34,637 nucleotides of DNA from an uncultured Selenomonadaceae bacterium. Its GTDB lineage: Bacteria > Bacillota > Negativicutes > Selenomonadales > Selenomonadaceae. Below the pieces are notes generated by a model. The model was not told the DNA's origin. It saw nothing but the letters and a program-made list of their open reading frames with translations, and ran no database searches. Numbering within the stretch: the first letter of the stretch is position 1; every line of letters begins with the position of its first letter. Where the stretch lies: positions 1-34,637 of the forward strand of contig CAJOKY010000002.1 of assembly GCA_905235425.1 (NCBI GenBank). Reading direction: 5' to 3'. The translations under genes were made by a program, and so were the position numbers. This document shows, piece after piece, positions 27,152 to 33,254 of the stretch.

Positions 27152-27329
27152 TATATAAAGGACACCGCTCGTATTTATCTAAAAATCCACAAGTAAATTT
27201 ATCGGTACAGTTATCTTCTAATTTTTTGTAAACATTAGGTTCAATTACAGCGTATTTTATGAAAATAGTACTTTGGGTATTTTTCATAGGACATAATCCA
27301 GTGTGGCTATGCCATTCATAAGAGTACAT
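27120..27329 (-). CDS. Unknown 69-aa cysteine-rich protein
   Basis: Starts with MYSYEWHSHTGLCPMKN; the ATG at 27329 has AGAAGG upstream and is chosen over a codon 10 residues earlier that has no such site. Four cysteines (GLCPM, DNCTDK, FTCGF, ERCPLY) could hold a zinc ion. No family recognised. It overlaps the end of the plus-strand gene by 32 bases, tail to tail. Confidence 0.5.
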   Translation of the reverse strand: MYSYEWHSHTGLCPMKNTQSTIFIKYAVIEPNVYKKLEDNCTDKFTCGFLDKYERCPLYISAPETPRNS

Positions 27330-27422
27330 TTTAATCCTTCTTTCTGTTATAAACGACACTGTGCAATTTTAAACGTACTGAATTTTGATGTCAATATGAT
27401 ATATTTAGATAGCTGCATTTGT

Positions 27423-27465
27423 TATAGACAAATATAGACAAACGCATTTGAGAGGATAAACTCTC
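27423..27465 (+). promoter_or_regulatory. Tandem decamer and hairpin before the 28-aa gene
   Basis: Two perfect adjacent copies of TATAGACAAA (27423-27432, 27433-27442) are followed by a GAGAG/CTCTC hairpin with a 6-base loop (27450-27465), 24 bases before the start of the 28-aa gene. They look like a protein-binding site and a leader hairpin. No clear -35/-10 pair was found between 27330 and 27422. Confidence 0.35.
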
Positions 27466-27488
27466 CGGCGTACTAAGTAGGTGATAAT

Positions 27489-27575
27489 ATGGAAAATTTT
27501 TTGTGTATGTTAGCAGGAGCGTTTATTGGTAACTTGCTCGCAAACTGGTTTGATAACAAATTTTTGAATAAGTAG
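27489..27575 (+). CDS. 28-aa hydrophobic phage peptide
   Basis: The peptide MENFLCMLAGAFIGNLLANW and eight further residues (FDNKFLNK) has one membrane-length hydrophobic stretch and a basic tail. AGGTG lies five bases before the ATG, repeats and a hairpin lie upstream, and a strong terminator follows, so it forms its own transcription unit. Independent support for it being a real, conserved gene comes from the CRISPR array: spacer 1892-1924 translates, in frame, to FAGAFLGNLLA, with mismatches mostly at third codon positions. The form is that of a small holin-like or type I toxin-like membrane peptide; the function is unknown. Confidence 0.65.
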   Translation: MENFLCMLAGAFIGNLLANWFDNKFLNK

Positions 27576-27610
27576 TGCTGTAGTCTCTACGGGGAACAGT
27601 GCGACGTAAG

Positions 27611-27640
27611 GTGAGGAACTTCTAAGGAAGCCTCACTTTT
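27611..27640 (+). terminator. Terminator after the 28-aa gene
   Basis: GTGAGG pairs with CCTCAC (27631-27636) and CTTC with GAAG inside it, with a two-base bulge and a four-base loop, then TTTT. It lies 35 bases after the stop codon. Confidence 0.7.
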
Positions 27641-27648
27641 GTATAAAT

Positions 27649-27729
27649 TGAAATAAAGAGTTGCCTTATTTCACTTTAGGGTGTTAAAATGAAATAAGAA
27701 TGTTGAAATTCTTTCCTTATTTCATTTTA
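27649..27729. repeat. Nested inverted repeats of a TGAAATAAG unit
   Basis: TGAAATAA (27649-27656) pairs with TTATTTCA (27666-27673). TAAAATGAAATAAG (27685-27698) pairs perfectly over 14 bp with CTTATTTCATTTTA (27716-27729). CTTATTTCACTTTA (27665-27678) is a one-mismatch copy of the last arm, so alternative pairings are possible. There is no coding sequence here. It could be a multi-site operator, an antiterminator/terminator switch, or the end of a lost element. Confidence 0.6.
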
Positions 27730-27794
27730 GATAAAGACGTGTCTAGTGTCAAAAAAACGCCTAAAAGCGGCGGGATGAATTTTATTACCTTTAC

Positions 27795-28245
27795 TCAAGG
27801 TTTATCAGATATTTGCTCAATAAGTTCTTTAATGCGTGACAAGGGGAGTTCGGTCATTTCCTGAATATCTTCCATTGAACTACCTTTCTTAATCATTTTT
27901 AAGGCGAAAAATTCTTTTTCTTGGTTACGTCCTTGTAATACTCCTCGTTTTTCACGTTCCAAAAGAGACATTTCATAAGTCATAAATTCTTTCATCGCCC
28001 TTCTGTTAGATTTAACGATTTTAACAGCTTTATCGATTTTTTGAACAAATTCTCCTACAACGACGCCGCTATCCACGTAATTAAGAAAAGCTTTAACATC
28101 AGAGTCAACGTCATCAGCAATACCCTGTGTGCTTAAAAATATTTTGGTGGTGCCGTCGTCAAGTTTAATATTCGGACATTCCGTGCAGGTTTCGTGAAAC
28201 GTGTAAATATGCCTACCTTCTTGGAATTTATCAAAGGGACATATG
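27795..28245 (-). pseudogene. Rpn-family nuclease, C-terminal fragment
   Basis: The part that reads VIFICPFDKFQEGRHIYTFH, then DDGTTKIFLSTQGIADDVDS and the coiled C-terminus ending ELPLSRIKELIEQISDKP is the second half of an Rpn/PD-(D/E)XK transposase-like protein. The N-terminal half with the catalytic core is missing. The open frame continues upstream to 28376, but that part is antisense to the gene remnant at 28276-28500, which places the break near 28245. Confidence 0.75.
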
Positions 28246-28275
28246 AAAATTACGGAGAATTTTTCCGCAACGAAA

Positions 28276-28500
28276 ATGCCGCAGGGCGCGGCGTCCGCAT
28301 GGACGGTACTTGACAGCTTAGAGTTTACCGGCGCAGGATACAAGCCTTTATTGTAAGTAGGCGAACAGCAGGTCAATGGCGTAAATTACTGGTTTATTGC
28401 CAAACAAACCATTTTTTATAAAGAAGTCGAACGTCATATCGTCAAGCTGGCAGTATGCGAATTTAAAAAGAAAATTGAAGGCAAGGAAGACGAATTTTAA
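28276..28500 (+). pseudogene. Small unknown gene with an internal stop
   Basis: One frame of 75 codons reads MPQGAASAWTVLDSLEFTGA through GYKPLL, a TAA, then VGEQQVNGVNYWFIAKQT and ends KKIEGKEDEF. Sense on both sides of the single TAA suggests that a Tyr codon became a stop. QQVNGVNY recalls the QVVAG loop of cystatin-fold proteins, which is weak evidence. The 5' end is joined directly to the Rpn fragment. Other small proteins of this kind occur in Negativicutes, but I cannot name the family. Confidence 0.4.
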
Positions 28501-28545
28501 ACGGTTTATAAGCTTGTACCGCATTCAATCACAGTAATTTTTTAA

Positions 28546-28815
28546 ATACCGACGCTTAAGGCATGGTTAAATGTCTGGTGCTATACAGGATTTAAGTTTG
28601 ATGAAATTCCCGTTGATGCCTACAAGTTATTGGATTTTATTGATGTTTTGGTTGACGGGGAATTTATTAAAGAGCTTAGAGATTTGGATTTAAATTTCTG
28701 CGGTTCGAGTAATCAACACGTTATTGACTTGAACAGAGTGCGGAAAATTATACACAGCATATCCTCTTCCAAAATACCTCTAAAACTTCCTACAACCGAT
28801 TTTAACAACGCATAA
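28546..28815 (+). pseudogene. nrdG: Anaerobic ribonucleotide reductase activase, 3' fragment
   Basis: An open frame reads WLNVWCYTGFKFDEI, then LLDFIDVLVDGEFIKELRDL and FCGSSNQHVIDLNRV, the C-terminal third of NrdG (family text: DVLVDG, GSSNQRIID). The N-terminus with the radical-SAM CxxxCxxC motif is absent and there is no start codon. A stop lies directly upstream. NrdG is a chromosomal or phage gene for making deoxynucleotides without oxygen; this piece is dead. Confidence 0.75.
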
Positions 28816-28850
28816 TTTATATTTAAAACTAAATAACGGAGGATTTATAG

Positions 28851-29098
28851 ATGATAACTAATGAAATAGAAAATTTCACGCAGAAGAAGCTGTAAATCGT
28901 GGACTTTATGAAGCGATTAAACGCGGCGAAACAAAGTTTGAGGGGCGCTATGAATGCGATAAGACCGGCATTTTGGAATTTAAGCAAAAGAATTTTGTTT
29001 TCACTGACATTGGTGTAAATCTGCGTGTTGGAAAATTTAAAGACGACAGCGAAATTTTAAAATTCATCGAATATATTAAATCTTACGAGGTGGAATAA
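28851..29098 (+). pseudogene. Small phage head-region protein, frameshifted
   Basis: CGGAGG precedes the ATG. The first codons (MITNEIENF) run into a stop, but the next frame continues with HAEEAVNRGLYEAIKRGETK to FIEYIKSYEVE, so one base was lost near 28875. The full protein would have about 82 aa. It ends one base before the scaffold start codon. A small unknown gene in this position is common in SPP1-like head operons. Function unknown. Confidence 0.5.
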
Positions 29099-29704
29099 AT
29101 GTTTGATATTCAAAGATTTGCAGACGGTGCTGAAGGTGGCACTGAAACTCAGCAACAGCAACAAGCGCCGGTAGAAAACACTGAAACGCAAGATGTTGAA
29201 GAGCAGAAACAAGAATCTAAGCCGGAAGTTGACATTGACGCCAAAATTGCAGACGCTTTAACAAAAGCACAAAGAAGTTTTGAAGAAATGCTTAAAAAGC
29301 GTGAGGCGGCGGCAAAGAAAGAGGCGGAGCGCCTTTCTAAGCTTAGCGATGAAGAACGCCAAAAAGCTGAAATTGAAAACGGGCGCAAGGAACTTGAATT
29401 GCGGGAGAAGGAACTGCAACGCAAAGAGCTTATGCTTGAAATGACTAAGGTGCTTGCAGAACGCAAAATTCCTATTCAATTTATGGATTATCTCATTGCT
29501 GATGACAGCGAATCAACGCTTAACAGAATCACAACATTTGAGAAAAAATATAAATCGGTGATTGAAACTGCCGTAAATGAAAAGCTTAAAGGCAAAATAC
29601 CGCCGGCTACTGCAGGAAATAAAATGCAATCTACAGGTAACACACCGCGTGTTAAAGACGGTTTTATGAAAATTATTGCAGACAACCAAGTTAAGAGAGG
29701 TTAA
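29099..29704 (+). CDS. Phage capsid scaffold protein (DUF4355)
   Basis: A 201-aa intact protein. It begins MFDIQRFADG, the standard start for scaffolds of this group. A Gln/Glu-rich linker follows (19-45), then a long charged coiled coil (about 47-125, KKREAAAKKEAERLSKLSDE), and a C-terminal part with IPIQFMDYLIADDSE and VKDGFMKII. Scaffolds of this group shape the procapsid and leave before maturation. The major capsid gene that should follow is missing, so it has no partner here. Confidence 0.88.
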   Translation: MFDIQRFADGAEGGTETQQQQQAPVENTETQDVEEQKQESKPEVDIDAKIADALTKAQRSFEEMLKKREAAAKKEAERLSKLSDEERQKAEIENGRKELELREKELQRKELMLEMTKVLAERKIPIQFMDYLIADDSESTLNRITTFEKKYKSVIETAVNEKLKGKIPPATAGNKMQSTGNTPRVKDGFMKIIADNQVKRG

Positions 29705-29708
29705 TACC

Positions 29709-29918
29709 GTGAAGAAAATATTTATTAGCCAACCGATGAACGGCAAGACAGATGAGGAAATCGCAGAACAACGTAAAAAAGCCGTTATGATAATGAATAA
29801 TTATTTTGAAGAAAAAATCGAAGTGATTGATTCGATTATCACGGACGCGCCTAAAAATGCCAAGCCTTTGTGGTATCTCAGCAAAAGTCTTGGTTTTTGT
29901 TATACCGCCGAGAACTAA
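29709..29918 (+). pseudogene. DUF4406 nucleoside deoxyribosyltransferase-like gene, cut off
   Basis: A GTG five bases after the scaffold gene opens VKKIFISQPMNGKTDEEIAE, the N-terminus of DUF4406 proteins (deoxyribosyltransferase-like fold, common in phages). It runs to PKNAKPLWYLSKSLGF, where the family would continue with the second half of the domain; instead it reads into six unrelated codons and stops at 29918. The break point coincides with the beginning of tail-sheath homology, so a deletion fused the two. Confidence 0.7.
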
Positions 29919-30232
29919 AACTGAAACGGTTGAACAAGAAATTGATGATGACGGCAATCCTGAAACTCCACCACTAATTACGCAGGTAGAAGTTACAACT
30001 GATTCGACTATACAGCAAGCGGACGCCTTGAAAAATGCTGCAACTTTGAAATTCAATTATATTTGCCACCCTACAGGAAGTGCGCAAGACCAAAACGATT
30101 TGGCAGAATGGATTAAATTACAACGCCGTACAAAATATAAAACTATTAAAGGAATTGTTGCCAATTTCGATGCTGATTCTTACGGGGTTATTAATTTTAC
30201 TACAGAGTATAAAGGAAAAATATCAATGAAAC
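29896..30232 (+). pseudogene. Tail-sheath protein fragment
   Basis: Starting at VLVFVIPPRTKTETVE the frame contains NYICHPTGSAQDQNDLAEWI, RRTKYKTIKGIVANFDADSY and GVINFTTE, which match the middle of contractile-tail sheath proteins (XkdK-like). The N-terminus, and the C-terminus after GVINFTTE, are gone. It shows that the prophage was a myovirus. The open frame extends upstream into the DUF4406 remnant on another phase, so no natural start exists. Confidence 0.65.
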
Positions 30233-30368
30233 AAAAAGTGCTCCGATAGCTATAAAAGTTTCAAAAGAAAACGGTGAAACTTACGACTTTTATATTGGAG
30301 TTCACGGCACTGAAAATTTCAATAAATATTTTTATGCACCTAAAATCGATATCTCTGAATATCATTAA
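30222..30368 (+). pseudogene. Unidentified gene 3' end
   Basis: Reads INETKSAPIAIKVSKENGET then YDFYIGVHGTENF and ends KYFYAPKIDISEYH. One missing A in the run at about 30214 would join it to the frame of the sheath fragment. It does not look like sheath sequence and may be the end of another tail gene or of a toxin. No start codon. Confidence 0.3.
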
Positions 30369-30414
30369 TAGACAAAGGTACTTGGCAATCTTCAGAGTGC
30401 TTATTGAAACGGCA

Positions 30415-30949
30415 GCTGTACAGTAGAAGACCTACCGGTAAAACGCAAGTCGCGTATATCTGAACGTCGTGAAAAGCTGGACGGCTATGTCACGTACAAA
30501 GATTGGCTCTGCAGAAGGCTAAGGATGCCGAATTCGCGGCGTCTAGGGCGCAAATTGCCAATAAACCGCAAGTCACGGATAATAATGCAAAAAATGAAAG
30601 AATCCTTGCAAAACTAGAAGAGACGCGAGCAGAATTACACTTCAAAGGTCAGATTGTATATCCACCGCCAAAATTTGACTTATCTAAATTTACTTTTGAT
30701 ATTGAACACGCACAAGGCGGGAGACACCCGCATAACGTCACTGAAGAAGACGCGCGAAATTTTATAGAAAACGCATATTTTGCAATATATTCACTCAAGG
30801 CGGAAAGTTATAATGATTATGGTAAAGGTGGCGGAGCATTTGTACAGCCCAATCACAAGAAAATCTGAACAGCATTTAAATCTGACGAGTATAACCCTAA
30901 ATTTCAGAGATTGATTGAGGTGTTTGAAAATGAAATCAGAGAAACGTGA
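30415..30949 (+). pseudogene. Displaced MuF tail with BECR-like toxin domain
   Basis: It opens with MuF tail sequence, CTVEDLPVKRKSRISERREK then GYVTYKDWL, and changes frame at about 30505 into ALQKAKDAEFAASRAQ, a charged linker. The toxin-like end follows: KFDLSKFTFDIEHAQG, HNVTEEDARNFIENAYFAIY, GGGAFVQPNHKKI, stop, TAFKSDEYNPKFQRLIEVFE, to 30949. The TGA after KKI stands where an Arg is expected (one-base CGA to TGA change). Histidine, acidic and Thr/Lys positions recall the barnase-EndoU-ColicinE5/D-RelE (BECR) toxins found on MuF proteins; this family assignment is tentative. The next gene overlaps its end by 20 bases. Confidence 0.55.
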
Positions 30950-31121
30950 CAAAGATTTGTATTGCCCAATATTGTCAAATAAAATTCCAATAGAAACGTG
31001 TAGTGACGTTGCCAATGTAGCAGAGGATTTTCACCCAGAACGATTTGCGCCTGAAGAATTTCGTAAAGTTGTTGGTTATAAAAGTATTTGTCAAAAGTGC
31101 CATAACAACCAGTACAATTAA
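30930..31121 (+). CDS. Candidate immunity protein with four cysteines
   Basis: A 63-aa protein, MKSEKRDKDLYCPILSNKIP and so on, with cysteines in YCPI, ETCSD and ICQKC (zinc site likely). The ATG has GAGGTG seven bases upstream and lies inside the end of the broken toxin frame, the same arrangement as at 26513. I have the impression of a widespread Firmicute family of small CP/C/CxxC proteins, but cannot name it. If it is the immunity protein of the toxin at 30415, it has outlived it. An upstream TTG at 30915 is the less likely start. Confidence 0.6.
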   Translation: MKSEKRDKDLYCPILSNKIPIETCSDVANVAEDFHPERFAPEEFRKVVGYKSICQKCHNNQYN

Positions 31122-31178
31122 ACAATGTCTTGAAATAAATGATAAAAATATTAAGTGGTTTTGTAAGGAAGTCAAGTG

Positions 31179-31457
31179 ATGTTGTCGTTAAAAGAGGCAA
31201 TTAAAATTGTTAAAGAAAATATCCCTGAACATCAAATCCTTCGTAAATCTTATGCCGAAGCGCAAGGAAAGTACCTTTTTGTAGCTGAAAATTCACAAGG
31301 AATGATTCCACCTGGGGGGTTTTGTTGGACAGTAAATAAAAAAACAGGTGAATGTAAGTTTGAATTTCTTGAACGCGAATCGCAGAATTTAAAACGTCGT
31401 TTTCCGATTTCTTTTTATCCGATAAAGGGGTACAAAAAAATAGAATTGACAGAATAG
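31179..31457 (+). CDS. Candidate orphan immunity protein
   Basis: A 92-aa protein (MLSLKEAIKIVKENIPEHQI) with FVAENSQGMIPPGGFCWTVN followed by KKTGECKFEFLE. The phrase VNKKTGE after a Trp/Phe strand is typical of several polymorphic-toxin immunity families, where it reads vdKktGev. AAGGA is nine bases upstream of the ATG at 31179. No toxin precedes it directly. It sits between two displaced cassettes, so I infer that its toxin half is lost. Confidence 0.55.
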   Translation: MLSLKEAIKIVKENIPEHQILRKSYAEAQGKYLFVAENSQGMIPPGGFCWTVNKKTGECKFEFLERESQNLKRRFPISFYPIKGYKKIELTE

Positions 31458-31460
31458 CGT

Positions 31461-31493
31461 CACTACCCGCCCCTGCCTCCGCGTTGCCGCTGA
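31461..31493 (+). pseudogene. MuF domain end fragment
   Basis: HYPPLPPRCR followed by TGA. The intact MuF protein here has NYPPLHPRCR at the same place (287-295), the final metal-site-like motif of the domain. Only ten codons, but the match is specific and it stands immediately before a polymorphic-toxin-like C-terminus. Confidence 0.6.
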
Positions 31494-31501
31494 AATGATA
31501 A

Positions 31502-31750
31502 ATGGTATATTTGGCACGACGAAAGGATCCACGAAAACAAGACCAATCCTTAACTATGGAAGAAAAAGCACGGCAAGCTTTTGAACTTAGAAACACCTAT
31601 CGTACTCAAGCTAGGCAGTTAATGGCAGGTGAAGAGATGAGGCGGAAACTTGAAAACGAACATCCCAATCCTATTTGGGAAGAAAAAATTGCCGATAAAA
31701 AGGTTATAAAGTCAAACAAAAATGTCAATAAAAAATTAGGGATGGAGTGA
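31502..31750 (+). pseudogene. Displaced polymorphic-toxin C-terminus
   Basis: The frame reads KDPRKQDQSLTMEEKARQAF, ELRNTYRTQARQLMAGEEMR, HPNPIWEEKIADKK and ends NKNVNKKLGME. The series RNxxRxxAR, then PNxxWEE, then VNKKLG is a recurrent C-terminal toxin end in LXG, Rhs and MuF proteins. The start codon at 31502 has no ribosome site, and the frame differs from the MuF fragment just before it, so this is the tail of a larger, broken protein. It overlaps the next gene by 4 bases. Confidence 0.55.
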
Positions 31751-32043
31751 TTGACACGAAAAGGTACACTTATATCATTAGTTATGAACCCAACGAGGAA
31801 TATTTCCAAGAAATCTGCAGGCGGATAAAAAACCTTAATGGTACCAAAGCCGAAGAATTGCTTAAGGATGTAGACGGTAGTTTATATCAAATGTATCATT
31901 GTGCATATGGAGATGCTGAAGTGTGTATGTCCTATTATTTTGATAATGAAGTACGTGTGGATGCTGATTTTGAATTAGAATGGTACTTAAGGTGGAAGTG
32001 GTTTAAAAAAAACCCTCGTGAAGAGGTGCCTAAAACAAATTAG
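31747..32043 (+). CDS. Candidate immunity protein, 98 aa
   Basis: Starts with GTG in a 4-base overlap with the toxin end and has ATGGAG just upstream. The protein (MIDTKRYTYIISYEPNEEYF) is acidic, rich in Tyr and Trp, and ends ELEWYLRWKWFKKNPREE. No known family recognised. Tight coupling to a toxin C-terminus makes it a good immunity candidate. Intact. Confidence 0.6.
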   Translation: MIDTKRYTYIISYEPNEEYFQEICRRIKNLNGTKAEELLKDVDGSLYQMYHCAYGDAEVCMSYYFDNEVRVDADFELEWYLRWKWFKKNPREEVPKTN

Positions 32044-32120
32044 CAAAACCGCGCGGTGTTTGAAGATTGGTATAAGTCTCTAGGCTGTATAGAAATGGTT
32101 TGTAATGGGGAACTCTTAAA

Positions 32121-32351
32121 TTGCCGTTTGCGAAAATTGCCGCTCCGGAAGATATAGGAAGAATCGATTTATTGCCGAAAGCCTTTGTTGACGAGGAACA
32201 ACTTTTAAGAACAGTAATTCACGAAGGTTGTCACGTTAAACAGTTTAAAAAGTACGGTTCGTCATATGTGCAAGAAAATCAAATGCTAATAAAAAAAATT
32301 GCTTACAGCTAAGAAGATTTCTTTTTTAGAATGGTAAAAAAGCGAGGGTAG
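32121..32351 (+). pseudogene. Displaced HExxH toxin C-terminus
   Basis: From a TTG the frame reads AAPEDIGRIDLLPKAFVDEE, then LLRTVIHEGCHVKQFKKYGS and SYVQENQ. HEGCH is a zinc-metallopeptidase motif, and this end type (HExxH followed by KQ-KKYG-YVQ) occurs as a MuF-linked toxin. After KKIAYS there is a TAA (32310-32312), but EDFFFRMVKKRG continues in frame to TAG at 32349, so one nonsense mutation is likely. No good start or MuF part is attached. It is a different domain from the HExxH end at 26100-26500. Confidence 0.5.
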
Positions 32352-32354
32352 ATA

Positions 32355-32603
32355 ATGTCCAGGCACGATAAATGGATAAAATTACTTAGCGATTTTGCAA
32401 GAGGACGCAAAGTTAGTTGTCCGAATTGTGGTTCATATAGGTTAAAAGACGCTTATATTGAGTTGGGTGAACAACGCGGATGGGGTGCTTTGTGGTGTGA
32501 AGATTGCAAAGAAGGCTTGGCACTTTCCAGAGTGAATTTAATTGACGATACATTACGTTCTAAAATTATGCCTTCTATCCCTAATGACTTGAAATTTGTT
32601 TGA
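32355..32603 (+). CDS. Zinc-ribbon protein, candidate immunity
   Basis: An 82-aa protein with two CxxC pairs, SCPNCGS and WCEDCKEG, making a zinc ribbon; N-terminus MSRHDKWIKLLSDFARGRKV. The ATG lies three bases after the last stop of the HExxH toxin remnant, with GAGGG upstream. Proteins of this shape are frequent near polymorphic toxins, and immunity is the simplest reading, but a phage DNA-binding role is possible. Confidence 0.55.
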   Translation: MSRHDKWIKLLSDFARGRKVSCPNCGSYRLKDAYIELGEQRGWGALWCEDCKEGLALSRVNLIDDTLRSKIMPSIPNDLKFV

Positions 32604-32655
32604 AAGTTGTTTATAAGTCATCGGCACTCTCCAAATTTCTTTTTTTTAACCTGTT

Positions 32656-32820
32656 GCTGTACAGTAACCGCGGCACTCGGTGAAGATTTACCGATAAAAC
32701 GCATGTATCGTATATCTGAGTGCCGTAAAAAATACCAGCCGAAATGAAGTATTCCGATTGGAAGTCGGTATACTTCAAAAAGGAAAAATCTGTTGAGACG
32801 TGGAAATGTGATCTGATAGC
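32656..32820 (+). pseudogene. Displaced MuF tail and linker, toxin lost
   Basis: CTVTAALGEDLPIKRMYRIS in one frame is followed, after a shift near 32738, by AEMKYSDWKSVYFKKEKSVE. The first part matches the start of the cassette at 30415 (they share GCTGTACAGTA and about 40 of the next 50 bases after a short gap). The second part matches the linker of the intact MuF gene (25857-25918 against 32744-32805, same length). Homology ends near 32820, where transposase debris begins. Confidence 0.7.
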
Positions 32821-32836
32821 TGTTTCAAAATTATTC

Positions 32837-33075
32837 TTACCTCCAAATGTCAAAGTTAAACGACACTATTATTCGCATTTCAAGTAGAATGCAAGTACTA
32901 GCTATAAAAGCAATTCTGCGATCACGGTTCAGTTTTTGCAAGAAACATTCGAGAAGATGCCATTTATTGTACTGGTCTTTATGCAATGGAATAATAATTT
33001 GGCGATTTGTACCCTGCACTTATCACAATCATAAGCCGTATCAGCCATAACTTAGCCGGCATCTAGATACCATTT
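32837..33075 (-). pseudogene. IS5-family transposase, 3' fragment
   Basis: On the minus strand VMADTAYDCDKCR is followed, after a frame change, by NRQIIIPLHKDQYNKWHLLE then CFLQKLNRDRRIAF. This is the end of an IS5/IS427-group DDE transposase (family text: VLADKGYDSD, LVERFFNKLKHFRRIATRY), including the region of the last catalytic Glu (LLECF). No start and no terminal repeats were recognised. It truncates the MuF cassette at 32820. 33076-33254 contains nothing I can support. Confidence 0.65.
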
Positions 33076-33254
33076 CACCCACTTAGACGCTATTATACAC
33101 AAACTCTTGATTTCTTGAAACTTATTCAACATCCCCTAATCAATGTCAAAGTTAATCCTGCAAATTTTTTGCAAATTACAAGCATTTTGCGCATATACAC
33201 GCTATCGAAAAACTTTTGTTCCTACCATTGAATATATTTTTATTAGGTGAGAAA

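Noticed and set aside
27795..28376. Full 193-codon frame as an intact Rpn protein with a novel N-terminus
   Set aside because: The first 40 codons are antisense to a recognisable plus-strand gene remnant (28276-28500), so the frame is a chance fusion.
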